64,000 bases of DNA from Limosilactobacillus alvi (GCF_016900115.1 NZ_JACJJQ010000006.1:1-64000), one strand, 5' to 3'; positions 9,103-18,158 are shown, numbered from the stretch's first letter. Notes: generated by a model from the sequence alone, not told the origin. Program-made: numbers and translations.

Positions 9103-9585
9103 CTAATCCTTTGGATGGATATATTGGTCTAAATTGACCTCATCCAAAATATCTGGATCAAGTTTAATCTGGTGGAGTTTAACCCCCTTCATGGTAATTA
9201 AACGCATTGCATATTCATCATTATGATAATTTCGCAAATAATTAATTTGGGTAATTCCCGCTTGAAGTAAGCTCTTAGTACATTGTAAGCACGGAAAATC
9301 AGTTACATAAACCACTGCCCCATCCGTTGATGTCCCAAATCGAGCACATTGTAAAATGGCATTCATTTCCGCATGGATCGTCCGCACACAATGACCATCC
9401 CGCAGGCAACAATCTTCATCAATACAATGGACGTCGCCAGATACGGAGCCATTATAACCACTACCGATAATCCGCTTATCACGGACCAAGACGGCCCCGA
9501 CAGATAGACGCTTACACGTTGACCGCGAAGCCAACAAAGCTGCCTGAATCATAAAGTACTGATCCCAATCAATTCTTTTCTGCAC
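9103..9585 (-). CDS. comEB: ComEB-like dCMP/deoxycytidylate deaminase
   Basis: This is a zinc-dependent deaminase of the dCMP deaminase family, supplying dUMP; the gene sits in competence operons but is not known to be needed for DNA uptake. The catalytic HAE is at residues 71-73 and the second zinc motif, PCLQC, lies near residue 98. An additional Cys/His cluster (HC, DCC, HC at 53-66) is typical of this subfamily. GTG 9585 is preferred over ATG 9603 because a GGGGG ribosome-binding site lies 7 bases before it. It is 160 residues long. The stop is followed directly, in the same frame, by the comEC reading frame. Confidence 0.92.
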   Translation of the reverse strand: MQKRIDWDQYFMIQAALLASRSTCKRLSVGAVLVRDKRIIGSGYNGSVSGDVHCIDEDCCLRDGHCVRTIHAEMNAILQCARFGTSTDGAVVYVTDFPCLQCTKSLLQAGITQINYLRNYHNDEYAMRLITMKGVKLHQIKLDPDILDEVNLDQYIHPKD

Positions 9586-9650
9586 AATAATACCCCCATT
9601 CAATTTTCAATAGTAGTTCTAGTATAGCAAAGTTTGAAGGGGACACCAGA

Positions 9651-10295
9651 TTAAACCGCAAGTTGCTCTTTTAATTTTGCGACGGTTTTTTCGCCAAACC
9701 CATCGACATTTTTTAACTCATCAATCGTTTTAAACTGTCCATGACTTTGGCGATATTCAATGATTTTATCAGCTTTTTTATCACCAATCCCACTTATCTT
9801 CAGCAAATCATCTTTGGTAGCTTGATTTAAATTAATTTTTGGCTGACTCCCCGAACTATCAGTTGAACCATCCAAACCAGTCGCAGAAGCCGTTGTCACT
9901 CCCGACAGTTGTTCTCCCTGGACCGGAATATAAACTACTTGTTGATCCATCAATTCTTTAGCCAAGTTTACCTGATGCATATCCGCTTGACTAGTCTGAC
10001 CACCAGCCGCCGTAACGGCTTCTTGAACCCGCGACGTTTTAGGTAAAGTGTAAACTCCGGGTTTGTTAACCGCTCCTTTTATGTCAACCGTAACCTTTCC
10101 AGTGGGCGTTGCTGAACTAGCTATCGACTTAACCTGACTAGTTTGGTTAACGGCATTATTAGTTGCCAAATTCGCATTCATCCCCTGATGCTGGTACCAA
10201 TAATAGCCCCCAAAGATGATACTTATGATCCCAATGATCACTTCCTTTCGATGCATTTCCCAAAGCTCACGTAACTTAGCAAGTAACTGTTCCAT
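9651..10295 (-). CDS. comEA: ComEA-like competence DNA receptor
   Basis: ComEA is the membrane-anchored double-stranded-DNA receptor of the transformation machinery. An N-terminal membrane segment (VIIGIISIIFGGYYW, about residues 20-35) is followed by a linker, an SLBB domain (VDIKGAVNKPGVYTL), a Ser/Thr-rich spacer, and a C-terminal pair of helix-hairpin-helix motifs (INLNQATKDDLLKISGIGDKKA and FGEKTVAKLKE) that bind DNA. The ATG at 10295 follows an AGGGGGTG ribosome-binding site; the longer in-frame start is upstream of it and unlikely. It is 214 residues long and first gene of the comEA-comEB-comEC-holA group, with a competence-type box just upstream. Confidence 0.93.
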   Translation of the reverse strand: MEQLLAKLRELWEMHRKEVIIGIISIIFGGYYWYQHQGMNANLATNNAVNQTSQVKSIASSATPTGKVTVDIKGAVNKPGVYTLPKTSRVQEAVTAAGGQTSQADMHQVNLAKELMDQQVVYIPVQGEQLSGVTTASATGLDGSTDSSGSQPKINLNQATKDDLLKISGIGDKKADKIIEYRQSHGQFKTIDELKNVDGFGEKTVAKLKEQLAV

Positions 10296-10316
10296 TTTTT
10301 CACCCCCTAATATATA

Positions 10317-10330
10317 TATACGTAAAAAAT
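10317..10330 (-). promoter_or_regulatory. Candidate ComX (SigX) competence box of comEA
   Basis: The minus strand reads ATTTTTTACGTATA about 22 bp before the comEA start. The streptococcal ComX-dependent box is TTTTTACGAATA, which differs at one position. No good vegetative -35/-10 pair is apparent here. This is an inference from one site only. Confidence 0.45.
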
Positions 10331-10448
10331 GCCGCAAAATTAGTAGCATTCTCAATTTTTTTTGCTTGCAGTAAGCTAAAGGGCTGACATCAAAATTTCT
10401 AGGTGTTTGATAAAAGTACTGTCAATATCTTAAATCAGGAGTTGGTAA

Positions 10449-10498
10449 TACAAAAACAGTGAGGCCGTCAAGGAGCTTTTTCCCCAGCCTCACTGTTA
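10449..10498 (-). terminator. Terminator made from an element fragment
   Basis: A perfect 11-bp stem (10455-10465 with 10487-10497) closes a loop that contains the GGGAAAAAGCTCC core of the interspersed element end. On the minus strand it is followed by TTTTTG, directly behind the Lon-like protease gene. Confidence 0.8.
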
Positions 10499-10504
10499 AG
10501 TTCT

Positions 10505-11560
10505 TTATTCATGATAATTTTTTAAATACTTAACCGCATCATTAAAGGTTTGAACCGGGACAACCTTCATCCCCGGCGCATATTTTTTAGCGGTTGCTTT
10601 GGCCATTTGATAATTCGTTTGATGACCTTCTTCATACTTAAGAAGCTCTTTAGTTGGTTTAACATATGGGGCAAAGAAAATCTTTGCCCCGGCTTTATGA
10701 GCAGCGATCACCTTTTTATCAATTCCGCCGATTTCACCAACTTGGCCCTTGGCATTGATCGTTCCCGTCCCCGCAATCTTTAACCCGTGCCGTAAATTTG
10801 TCTGGGTTAGTTGATTGTATACCTGGAGGGCAAACATCAAACCACCAGAGGGCCCACCGATTTGCCCAGGGGTGATTGAAGCCTTGATCTTGGTATCAAC
10901 CTTAACATTATCAGTCAAGATGATGCCAATCCCAGTTTTGCCAGTTGCAAGTTTCACTAACTTTTGTTTTGCTTGGGCCACTTTTCCATTGTGAAGGTAA
11001 GTGACTGTAAGTTGACTCCCAACCTTCTGGTGTGCAATGTATTGTTGATACCCACTAGCATTGTTAAAGTGATGACCATTGACAGCCGTAATCGTATCAC
11101 CCACTTTAATCTGATGGCGGAATTTAGAATTCTTTTGCACTGAAAGAACATAGATTCCTAAATATTTTTTCGTGTATTCCTGGTGGGCTGCTTTATAAGC
11201 AACCGCAATTGCTTCATTGATTGCGCTTTGCATATAAAAATCTTGAACTTTGTTGTAGGTCTTATTTGATTGTCCACCAGTCACTTCCGCAGCTGATTCG
11301 ATCGTTGCATGCGGATTAAACTTTGCCCACACCCACGTTGCCGGTCGCGCTTGTTGAAGATAAACCGAAGTAATCATAAAACTACCCTTTTGTTTATCAG
11401 GATGTCCTTGGACCTTTACATAGGCTTTGAGATCATCAGCTGATCCCGGACTCTCGATGTAGCTATTTAATGGCCAGAACAGCGCCCAGCCAATAAATAG
11501 GATTGCCACAATTACTCCGAAAATCCGGCGCAAAATCCGTTGATCCTGTTTTTTACTCAT
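10505..11560 (-). CDS. SepM/YlbL-like PDZ-Lon serine protease
   Basis: This is a membrane-anchored extracytoplasmic peptidase with a Lon-type Ser-Lys dyad. An N-terminal membrane segment (about residues 13-30, FGVIVAILFIGWALFW) is followed by an extracellular PDZ domain (KVGDTITAVNGHHF, about 150-166) and a Lon-like catalytic domain with Ser238 in GGPSGG and Lys283 in GGIDKKVIAA. Streptococcal SepM matures the competence pheromone; the Bacillus YlbL homologue has been linked to DNA-damage checkpoint recovery. The true substrate here is not visible. It lies 12 bp downstream of coaD, as in many Firmicutes. Confidence 0.9.
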   Translation of the reverse strand: MSKKQDQRILRRIFGVIVAILFIGWALFWPLNSYIESPGSADDLKAYVKVQGHPDKQKGSFMITSVYLQQARPATWVWAKFNPHATIESAAEVTGGQSNKTYNKVQDFYMQSAINEAIAVAYKAAHQEYTKKYLGIYVLSVQKNSKFRHQIKVGDTITAVNGHHFNNASGYQQYIAHQKVGSQLTVTYLHNGKVAQAKQKLVKLATGKTGIGIILTDNVKVDTKIKASITPGQIGGPSGGLMFALQVYNQLTQTNLRHGLKIAGTGTINAKGQVGEIGGIDKKVIAAHKAGAKIFFAPYVKPTKELLKYEEGHQTNYQMAKATAKKYAPGMKVVPVQTFNDAVKYLKNYHE

Positions 11561-11572
11561 TCAATCGCCATC

Positions 11573-12094
11573 CTATTTTTGGTTTTGGTTGCGCAGGCTA
11601 ATCCGTTCTTCTTCCCGTTTTTGCATCCGCTTGGCTAAGTCGGCTGAAATATTTGATGGTAAGTAAGGATCAATATCACCACCAAAACGGGCCACTTCTT
11701 TCAAGAGACTGCTTGAAAGATGTTGATACTTAGGATCGGCTAACAAAAATACCGTTTCAACTTGATCATCCAAAAATTGGTTCATCGCCGCAATATCGCG
11801 TTCGTACTGGAAGTCATTAGTATTCCGTAACCCCCGCAACAAGTAATCAGCGCCAATTTTGTTCATCAGATTAACCGTCAGACCAGTTGCTGTAATCACC
11901 GAAACATTATCAAAACCACTTGTTGCCTTCTTAACTTGGGCTACCCGTTCTTCAACACTAAAAAGCGGATCCTTGGCCGTATTAGTCATCACTGCAACAG
12001 CTAACTGATCAAATAAGGCACTCCCCCGCTTAATTAGATCGAGGTGGCCAAGGGTCAAAGGATCAAAAGTTCCTGGAAAAATAGCTACTTTCAT
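11573..12094 (-). CDS. coaD: Phosphopantetheine adenylyltransferase
   Basis: This enzyme adenylylates 4'-phosphopantetheine to dephospho-CoA in coenzyme A synthesis. The nucleotidyltransferase signature FPGTFDPLTLGHLDLI at residues 6-21 contains the TxGH motif, and the second motif is present as YQHLSSSLLKE. At 173 residues it is slightly longer than usual, with a charged C-terminal tail. It overlaps rsmD by one base, indicating translational coupling. Confidence 0.97.
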   Translation of the reverse strand: MKVAIFPGTFDPLTLGHLDLIKRGSALFDQLAVAVMTNTAKDPLFSVEERVAQVKKATSGFDNVSVITATGLTVNLMNKIGADYLLRGLRNTNDFQYERDIAAMNQFLDDQVETVFLLADPKYQHLSSSLLKEVARFGGDIDPYLPSNISADLAKRMQKREEERISLRNQNQK

Positions 12095-12660
12095 TAATCG
12101 TTCTTCCTTCCTGTAAAGTGATAAATGTTCAAAATCGTGATGCCATAATCTTGCCGGCGCACCATTTCAAAGCCAGGTAAATCAGCTGGTAGGTTGGCTT
12201 CTTGATTTGTTTCGGCGACAATCACTGCCCCTGGGTTTAATAAACCAAGTTCGACCATCAAAGACAGGTTTTCAACAATTTTTTGTTTTGCATACGGGGG
12301 ATCGAGGTAAACTAAGTCAAAATGTTCATTTTGATTTTGTAAAAGGTGAAGCGCCTTAGTAGCATCCTGCTTAAAAATTTTAAATTTTTCCGGCCGTTTG
12401 GTAGCCGCAACGTTCTTTTTAATTGTCTTGATTGCCGCATATTGACGGTCAATCAGGACCGCCCGGTCAATGCCCCGGCTAACCCCTTCAATACTCAGAC
12501 CACCGCTACCCGCAAATAAATCTAAGCTCACGCCCCCATCAAAGTAGGGACCAATAATATTAAACAAAGCTTCCTTAACTTTATCGGTGGTTGGTCGCGT
12601 TGCCATCCCCGGAACGGCACTCAACTTTCGCCCCCGAAACTCACCTGAAACTACTCGCAT
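12094..12660 (-). CDS. rsmD: 16S rRNA (guanine-966-N2)-methyltransferase
   Basis: This SAM-dependent enzyme methylates G966 of 16S rRNA. It begins MRVVSGEFRGRKL and shows the SAM-binding loop SLDLFAGSGGLSIEG around residue 45 and the catalytic DPPY motif (YLDPPYAKQKI) near residue 119. At 188 residues it is of normal length. It lies in the ftsW-ylbG-rsmD-coaD-protease run, 3 bp after ylbG. Confidence 0.96.
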   Translation of the reverse strand: MRVVSGEFRGRKLSAVPGMATRPTTDKVKEALFNIIGPYFDGGVSLDLFAGSGGLSIEGVSRGIDRAVLIDRQYAAIKTIKKNVAATKRPEKFKIFKQDATKALHLLQNQNEHFDLVYLDPPYAKQKIVENLSLMVELGLLNPGAVIVAETNQEANLPADLPGFEMVRRQDYGITILNIYHFTGRKND

Positions 12661-12663
12661 TCT

Positions 12664-12942
12664 TTAATCATCCTCATCTTGTGTTTTATATAATCCGGTC
12701 GACTTTAGATCCACCACTTCAGGATCAAGTTCGCGCCAGTGAGAAAATACGACTTTGGTTACATTACGTAACTTTTTAATTTCTGGTAAAACACTTGCTA
12801 CTCGGTCTGCATCGACGTACATGATAACATACCGCATTTTTTTTGAAACATATTGAATGCGGCCATAGTGCCTCAGCACGCGAATAACTCGCCGACTCGC
12901 AATCGAAACAACTAAACTCTGCCGTTCTTTAATTTTAAACAT
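12664..12942 (-). CDS. ylbG: YlbG-like UPF0298 protein
   Basis: This is a small basic cytosolic protein of 92 residues (DUF2129/UPF0298). The conserved core is readable as LVVSIASRRVIRVLRHYGRIQYVS and YVIMYVDADR. Function is not established. Its first 8 bases overlap the end of ftsW and it is followed immediately by rsmD, the same order as in Bacillus. Confidence 0.88.
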   Translation of the reverse strand: MFKIKERQSLVVSIASRRVIRVLRHYGRIQYVSKKMRYVIMYVDADRVASVLPEIKKLRNVTKVVFSHWRELDPEVVDLKSTGLYKTQDEDD

Positions 12943-14113
12943 TCATCGTCGCCCCTTCCCCTTGAATTTCTCGTTCATGAATTCGACGAGCAACGTTTAA
13001 AACTAAACCTAGCGAAGCACTTAAAACGACCATACTTGAACCACCATAAGAGATAAATGGTAAGGTCACCCCAGTAATTGGTAATAAGCCTGATACTCCG
13101 CCAATATTAAAGACCGTTTCAATGCAAAAGAAAGTGGCAACCCCATAACAAAGGAGTCCTTCATAAACGTGATTAGTTTTCGCTCCCAGATAAATTGAAC
13201 GACAAACAATGACGGCGATTAAGCCTAAAATAATCACTACCATCACAAAACCAAGTTCTTCGGCAATTACTGCTAGGATAAAGTCAGTATTCGGTTCTGG
13301 TAAATAACCCATCTTTTGAATACTATTTCCTAGACCAACCCCGGTCAACCCGCCGTTACTAATCGCATAATAGGAATTAACCAGTTGGCTACCGGCCCCA
13401 TTTTTCGTTCCAAATGGATTTAAGTAAGCCACAAACCTAGCAACCCGATAACTATTTCCCGCATGGTCAACAAGCCAACTTGAGCCAAGGGGCAAGCCAA
13501 GCATTACCAAAATCACAATTGAAGTTAGAATTAAGGAACTGCGTTTCCAAGTTGAACTACTAGCCAAAAACATTACGAGGGCGATGATTCCGTTAATTGC
13601 CATCCCTCCAGTATCTGGCTGAATCAAAATTAAACCCAAAATTCCAACAACAACTAATGCCGGGCGCACATACTTAATTTTATAATCTGGATTAGGATAA
13701 TTTTCCATCGATGCAAAATGATGCGCCAAATAAATAATCAAGTAAAACTTGGCAACTTCGGCAGGTTGAATACTAAAAAAACCTAAATCTAACCAACCCC
13801 GAGCACCATTAACCGCTTGCCCGATTAGTCGGACCAAAACTAATAGCCCAATTATCCCCCAACAGCCGTACTTCACCAGCTTGGGGTAGCGTAATTTTTC
13901 AATATTCATATTGTAAATAAAAAGGGTAATGATGAGCCCCATGATTACGTAAATTGCCTGTTTAATTAAATAAGCAGTTGGCGATCCCCCAGTTTGCATT
14001 CGAATTGCGGCACTGGCGGAATAAACCATTACGATTCCAATTCCACATAAAATGATGTATGGCAAAAAGAGCCACAGATCAAGCATTCTAATTTTCTTCC
14101 GAATTTTCCTCAT
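12935..14113 (-). CDS. ftsW: SEDS peptidoglycan polymerase FtsW-type
   Basis: This is a SEDS-family glycosyltransferase polymerising septal glycan strands from lipid II. The sequence shows about ten membrane segments and family motifs: GARGWLDLGFFSIQPAE, IQPDTGGM, and the C-terminal GVTLPFISYGGSSM. At 392 residues it is of normal size. FtsW is preferred over RodA because of the location with ylbG-rsmD-coaD; sequence alone would allow either. It lies away from the dcw cluster, as is usual in lactobacilli. Confidence 0.92.
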   Translation of the reverse strand: MRKIRKKIRMLDLWLFLPYIILCGIGIVMVYSASAAIRMQTGGSPTAYLIKQAIYVIMGLIITLFIYNMNIEKLRYPKLVKYGCWGIIGLLVLVRLIGQAVNGARGWLDLGFFSIQPAEVAKFYLIIYLAHHFASMENYPNPDYKIKYVRPALVVVGILGLILIQPDTGGMAINGIIALVMFLASSSTWKRSSLILTSIVILVMLGLPLGSSWLVDHAGNSYRVARFVAYLNPFGTKNGAGSQLVNSYYAISNGGLTGVGLGNSIQKMGYLPEPNTDFILAVIAEELGFVMVVIILGLIAVIVCRSIYLGAKTNHVYEGLLCYGVATFFCIETVFNIGGVSGLLPITGVTLPFISYGGSSMVVLSASLGLVLNVARRIHEREIQGEGATMNV

Positions 14114-14242
14114 AACTTCCTCGAATTCCCGTTAACTAATTTGTTAGCCCTTGATAAAATTATCTGCTTAACATTATAACGCAAGCCTTATTCTTCTGAT
14201 ACTAAGCAGGATTAATTAGCTAAATTTTAAACGATAATGATA

Positions 14243-14428
14243 AAAAAAGGCCTGGAAGAAACGCACGTTTCTTCCAGGCCTCCTTTACATCTCCGAATGT
14301 TACTCAGTAACTAAGGTCCAAAAGCACGGCCTTAGCGGATAAGTGCGAACGAAAGGCTGATTCTAATGAATCAACCTTCGTTCTTCTTATCCCAACCAGG
14401 CCGTCAAGGAGCTTTTTTCCCAACCTCT
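14243..14428 (-). repeat. Interspersed 3' element, copy B (internally deleted)
   Basis: About 186 bp behind typA. Both ends match copies A and C closely, but the central module of about 110 bp (the AGTAGCTGAATGG ... GGTTCGCTCC part) is missing. It keeps the GTTAC/GTAAC hairpin, the long GGATAAG...CTTATCC hairpin (14336-14392) and a perfect terminator stem at 14249-14280. The rest of the 327-bp gap is the ftsW upstream region, in which I see no gene. Confidence 0.85.
14249..14280 (-). terminator. typA terminator (terminator arm of element B)
   Basis: A perfect 14-bp stem (GGCCTGGAAGAAAC and its complement) with a 4-base loop is followed by T7 on the minus strand. Confidence 0.9.
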
Positions 14429-14440
14429 TTCAACGCACAC

Positions 14441-16285
14441 TTACTTGTTTTGTGCTTGCTTACGCCGCTTAGCAGCCTTTTCCCGGGCGTTGGTATTCAG
14501 AATCTGCTTCCGTAACCGAATATTTTGCGGTGTAATTTCACAGTATTCATCATCGTTCAAGAATTCAAGTGATTCTTCCAATGACAAGTGGGTTGGCGTC
14601 TTAATCCGCGCCATTTCATCAGAACCAGCAGCCCGGACGTTCGTCAAGTTCTTACCCTTGGTGATGTTAACCGTAATATCATTTTCCCGGCTGTTTTCAC
14701 CAACGATCATTCCTTCATAAACTTCCGTCCCTGGATCAATTAACAAGGTCCCCCGGGATTCGATTCCCATCATGGCGTAAGTCGTTGCCTTCCCAGCATT
14801 CATGGAAACCAAAGTCCCCTTTTGCCGACCTGGGTTCCAGTTTCGAATAACTGGAGCATACTTTTCAAAGGTGTGGTTCAAAATCCCATAACCACGGGTT
14901 AAGGACATAAATTCTGTTGAGTAACCAATTAAGCCCCGTGATGGAACAAGGTAAGTCAAACGAGTTTGACCATTATCCGTTTGTTCCATGTTTTGCATTT
15001 CACCCTTCCGCTTGTTAAGAGAGTCAATTACGGAACCAGTGTATTCGTCAGGAGTATCAACTTGAACTTCTTCAAATGGTTCACATTCAACCCCGTCAAC
15101 TTCCCGGTAGATAACTTGTGGCCGAGAAACCGCTAATTCATAACCTTCCCGCCGTAAAGTTTCAATCAAGATGGAAAGGTGTAATTCACCACGACCAGAA
15201 ACCGTCCATGCACCTGGATCATCCGTGTCATCCACCCGGAGTGAAACGTCAGTATGCAATTCGGAACGTAACCGGTTTTCAAGTTGCCGTGATGTAACAA
15301 ATTCACCTTCTCGACCAGCAAATGGTGAGTCATTAGTCCGGAAAGTCATTTGCAAAGTCGGTGGATCAATCCGAAGCGGGGTTAAGGCTTCTGGATGGTT
15401 AGGATCGGTAACGGTTTCCCCAACGTTGATATCTTCCATCCCAGAGACGGCAATTAAATCACCTGCTTGGGCTTCTTGGATTTCTTCCCGCTTTAAACCA
15501 AAGAACCCGAAGAGCTTTGTAACCCGGAAGCTCTTTTGGGAGCCATCAAGCTTCATTAAGGTAACTTGATCTCCGACCTTGATCCGGCCACGGAAGACCC
15601 GACCAATCCCGATCCGCCCAACGAAATCGTTGTAATCAAGAATTGCAACTTGGAATTGGAGTGGTTCATCTGAGTTGTCAATCGGTGCAGGAATCGTCTT
15701 GATAATGGTATCAAAGAGTGGCTTCATCGTGTGTTCTTGGCTTGCAATATCGGAGTCGTAACTTGAAGTTCCGTTCATTGCTGAAGCATATACCACTGGG
15801 AAGTCAAGTTGGTCTTCGTCAGCCCCTAATTCAATGAAAAGGTCTAAGACTTCATCCACAACTTCTTCTGGACGAGCACCTTTCCGGTCAACCTTGTTAA
15901 TCACAACAATTGGCACAAGGTGTTGTTCCAAAGCTTTCTTCAAAACAAACCGGGTTTGTGGCATCGTTCCTTCAAAGGCATCGACAACCAAAAGCACCCC
16001 GTCAACCATCTTCATAACCCGTTCAACTTCACCACCAAAATCGGCGTGACCTGGAGTATCTAGAATATTAATTTGGTACTTACCGTACTTAACCGCCGTG
16101 TTCTTTGAGAGAATCGTAATCCCCCGTTCACGTTCAATAGCGTTGGTATCCATAGCCCGATCTTGGATATCAAAGTGTTCTGGTAAAGTATCAGATTGCT
16201 TTAACATTTCGTTAACTAAGGTCGTCTTACCGTGGTCAACGTGGGCAATGATCGCAATGTTTCGAATATCGTCGCGCGATGTCAA
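14441..16285 (-). CDS. typA: Ribosome-associated GTPase TypA/BipA
   Basis: This is a translational GTPase related to EF-G that acts in 50S assembly and stress or cold adaptation. G1 is [10 protein letters not shown] near residue 15, G3 DTPGHADF, G4 NKVDR; EF-G-like domains III and V follow, then the BipA-specific C-terminal domain ([28 protein letters not shown]). At 614 residues it has full length. The start is TTG at 16285 with AAGGAAG seven bases upstream. It lies behind suhB with a terminator hairpin between, and is followed by element B. Confidence 0.97.
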   Translation of the reverse strand: MTSRDDIRNIAIIAHVDHGKTTLVNEMLKQSDTLPEHFDIQDRAMDTNAIERERGITILSKNTAVKYGKYQINILDTPGHADFGGEVERVMKMVDGVLLVVDAFEGTMPQTRFVLKKALEQHLVPIVVINKVDRKGARPEEVVDEVLDLFIELGADEDQLDFPVVYASAMNGTSSYDSDIASQEHTMKPLFDTIIKTIPAPIDNSDEPLQFQVAILDYNDFVGRIGIGRVFRGRIKVGDQVTLMKLDGSQKSFRVTKLFGFFGLKREEIQEAQAGDLIAVSGMEDINVGETVTDPNHPEALTPLRIDPPTLQMTFRTNDSPFAGREGEFVTSRQLENRLRSELHTDVSLRVDDTDDPGAWTVSGRGELHLSILIETLRREGYELAVSRPQVIYREVDGVECEPFEEVQVDTPDEYTGSVIDSLNKRKGEMQNMEQTDNGQTRLTYLVPSRGLIGYSTEFMSLTRGYGILNHTFEKYAPVIRNWNPGRQKGTLVSMNAGKATTYAMMGIESRGTLLIDPGTEVYEGMIVGENSRENDITVNITKGKNLTNVRAAGSDEMARIKTPTHLSLEESLEFLNDDEYCEITPQNIRLRKQILNTNAREKAAKRRKQAQNK

Positions 16286-16325
16286 ATCTAATCTTCCTTT
16301 CTTCTTATGGAATCAAAATTTTTCA

Positions 16326-16355
16326 TAAAAAAACTGTGACGCAAATTGTCACAGT
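16326..16355 (-). terminator. Terminator between suhB-like gene and typA
   Basis: A perfect ACTGTGAC stem (16333-16340 with 16348-16355) with a 7-base loop is followed on the minus strand by T7. Only about 45 bp remain before the typA start, so typA either has a promoter overlapping this site or relies on read-through. Confidence 0.8.
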
Positions 16356-16362
16356 AAGCCGG

Positions 16363-17127
16363 CTAATTAACAAGGGCGAAAACGTCAGTCGCCACTTGCT
16401 TCGTCGCTACTAATACAAAGTTGGATGATAGCACATCTAAGGACGGTTTGTCAATTGATTTGACAACCAGACCGAGAGTTTCCGCCAAAACTCGTCCGGC
16501 AGCTAAGTCCCAAGGCTTTAAATAAGAAAGATACATTCCAAGCCGCCCTTCCAAAACATTAATCATTTCAATGCCCGCACTCCCGTATAAGCGTAAGCCG
16601 CTGGCATGTTTAAGAACCGTTTGTAAATCATACTTACTTGACAATAAGATTCCATGGTTAATGTCGATTAAAGAATCCCGTAAGCTCAAATTTTGGGGTG
16701 CCGTTAATTGCGTATCATTACACCAAACACCAAGTTCGGGTCCCCCATGATAAAGGCGCTTATTCATAACGTCCATAATGTAACCAAGTTTCGGCTGACC
16801 ATCTTCATAGCAAGCCAACATGATCGCGAAATTAGTCTTTTGCTTAACAAAATTAAGGGTTCCATCAATTGGGTCAACAATATAAACCCGGCCTTTGAGC
16901 GAACTTACTTGGTCTCCAAAGCCCTCTTCGCTAATGATTTGCGATGTTGGATCAATTTTCTTCAAAGCTTGATCAATAAAACGTTCATTGTCCTTATCGA
17001 CTGTAGTTACCAAATCATTAAATTGGGTTTTTTGATCCACCTCAAATGAGGTCTGCATCTGCCGGAGGGTTCGCTCGCGTGCTTGCCACATCAAGTCCTG
17101 TAAATTTTTATCTAATTTTTCCATCAT
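16363..17127 (-). CDS. Inositol monophosphatase family phosphatase
   Basis: This is a Mg2+-dependent phosphatase of the SuhB/IMPase family; the physiological substrate (inositol phosphates, nucleotide phosphates or others) cannot be deduced. Motif 1 is VDPIDGTLNFV near residue 82 and motif 2 is KPWDLAAGRVLAE near 200. A catalytic Glu precedes motif 1 (SEEGFGD). It is 254 residues long. The ATG at 17127 overlaps the UPF0223 stop by 4 bases, so the two are translationally coupled; ATG 17124 is an equally possible start. Confidence 0.93.
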   Translation of the reverse strand: MMEKLDKNLQDLMWQARERTLRQMQTSFEVDQKTQFNDLVTTVDKDNERFIDQALKKIDPTSQIISEEGFGDQVSSLKGRVYIVDPIDGTLNFVKQKTNFAIMLACYEDGQPKLGYIMDVMNKRLYHGGPELGVWCNDTQLTAPQNLSLRDSLIDINHGILLSSKYDLQTVLKHASGLRLYGSAGIEMINVLEGRLGMYLSYLKPWDLAAGRVLAETLGLVVKSIDKPSLDVLSSNFVLVATKQVATDVFALVN

Positions 17128-17408
17128 TCTACCCCTAATTTAACCTGACCGCTTTGCTTTTGAGTTGCCACTTTCACAACTTCGTAAAGTTCATAACCAC
17201 TTACCCGCGCAAAAGCCTTGCTAAGACGTTTTTCTTCACTTTTAGCCGGGATAACTTTTTTAAAGGCTTGATAAACTTCCAAAATTTTAGGTGCAGGAAT
17301 CCCAACTTCGTAAGCATCTTCAACAACCCGAAACATTGATATTACGGTTTCAACTTCTTTAACTGACCAACCTGGATCAAGGGGGTAACTGTAATTTGCG
17401 TTCATCAT
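17124..17408 (-). CDS. UPF0223 family protein (YktA-like)
   Basis: This is a small cytosolic helical protein of 94 residues whose family has a solved fold but no assigned function. Family features are the N-terminal YSYPLDPGWSVKEVE and the Lys/Glu-rich PAKSEEKRLSKAF segment. It is the first gene of a two-gene unit with the inositol-phosphatase-like gene, a pairing common in Firmicutes. ATG 17408 or 17405 may be the start. Confidence 0.88.
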   Translation of the reverse strand: MMNANYSYPLDPGWSVKEVETVISMFRVVEDAYEVGIPAPKILEVYQAFKKVIPAKSEEKRLSKAFARVSGYELYEVVKVATQKQSGQVKLGVE

Positions 17409-17440
17409 TTATATTCCTCTTAAAATAAATTATTGGGAAC

Positions 17441-17446
17441 ATTTTA
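17441..17446 (-). promoter_or_regulatory. Candidate extended -10 for the UPF0223-phosphatase unit
   Basis: Minus-strand TGGTAAAAT gives a TG-extended -10 about 33 bp before the UPF0223 ATG, with a weak TTAGGA 18 bp further upstream. Confidence 0.45.
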
Positions 17447-17514
17447 CCATCATTTCTGAGATGCTCCTAATTTGGTGACTTAAATGATTGACTTTTCCAA
17501 ACGATGAGATCCCT

Positions 17515-17543
17515 TTCCGAAGTTAATTAAGGTGTGTTACACT
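17515..17543 (+). promoter_or_regulatory. def promoter
   Basis: TTCCGA (17515-17520), 17 bp, TACACT (17538-17543) with a TGT extension just before the -10. It is located 40 bp before the deformylase start. Confidence 0.55.
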
Positions 17544-17582
17544 AGCATAAGTAAGATTAGCGTTCAAATTGGAGGGATTTTT

Positions 17583-18143
17583 TTGTTTTTAATGAAGGAT
17601 ATTACGCGTGATGGCAACCCGGTCCTTCGTAAGCGGGCTGCTAAGGTTGAATTTCCCCTTTCGGACGAAGATCGGGAATTAGCGCGGAAATTAATGGAAT
17701 ATCTTGAAGTTAGTCAAGATCCTGAGCTTTGCAAGAAGTATGGTTTGCGAGCTGGGGTAGGTTTAGCTGCCCCGCAAGTTGGGGTTTCAAAGCAGATGGC
17801 TTCTGTCCTCGTCCCACCGGAAGAAGAAGGTGGCAAGCCATTATTTAAAGACGTTATCATTAACCCCGTAATTGTCAGTGAATCCGTCCAATATGGAGCC
17901 CTGACCGAGGGGGAAGGTTGCCTTTCCGTTGACGAAGATATTCCTGGCTACGTTCCACGTCATGACCGGATTACTCTTAAATATACGGATGTTGATGGTA
18001 ATGAACATAAGGTTCGGCTAAAGCATTATCCAGCAATTGTCTGCCAACACGAAATTGATCACCTCAAGGGCGTGCTATTTTACGATCATATTAATAAAGA
18101 TGATCCATTTGAAGCTCCTGAGGGAACGGTAATGTTTAGTTAG
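17583..18143 (+). CDS. def: Peptide deformylase
   Basis: This metalloenzyme removes the N-formyl group from nascent proteins. The three active-site motifs are intact: [16 protein letters not shown] (metal-binding Cys) and QHEIDHLKG. An insertion between motifs 1 and 2 marks the type II deformylases of Gram-positives. TTG 17583 is chosen because GGAGGG lies 6 bases before it and because it gives [11 protein letters not shown], parallel to the MxxMKDI start of staphylococcal Def; ATG 17592 is the alternative. It is 186 residues long and monocistronic. Confidence 0.95.
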   Translation: MFLMKDITRDGNPVLRKRAAKVEFPLSDEDRELARKLMEYLEVSQDPELCKKYGLRAGVGLAAPQVGVSKQMASVLVPPEEEGGKPLFKDVIINPVIVSESVQYGALTEGEGCLSVDEDIPGYVPRHDRITLKYTDVDGNEHKVRLKHYPAIVCQHEIDHLKGVLFYDHINKDDPFEAPEGTVMFS

Positions 18144-18158
18144 TCGCGATTAAAACCT

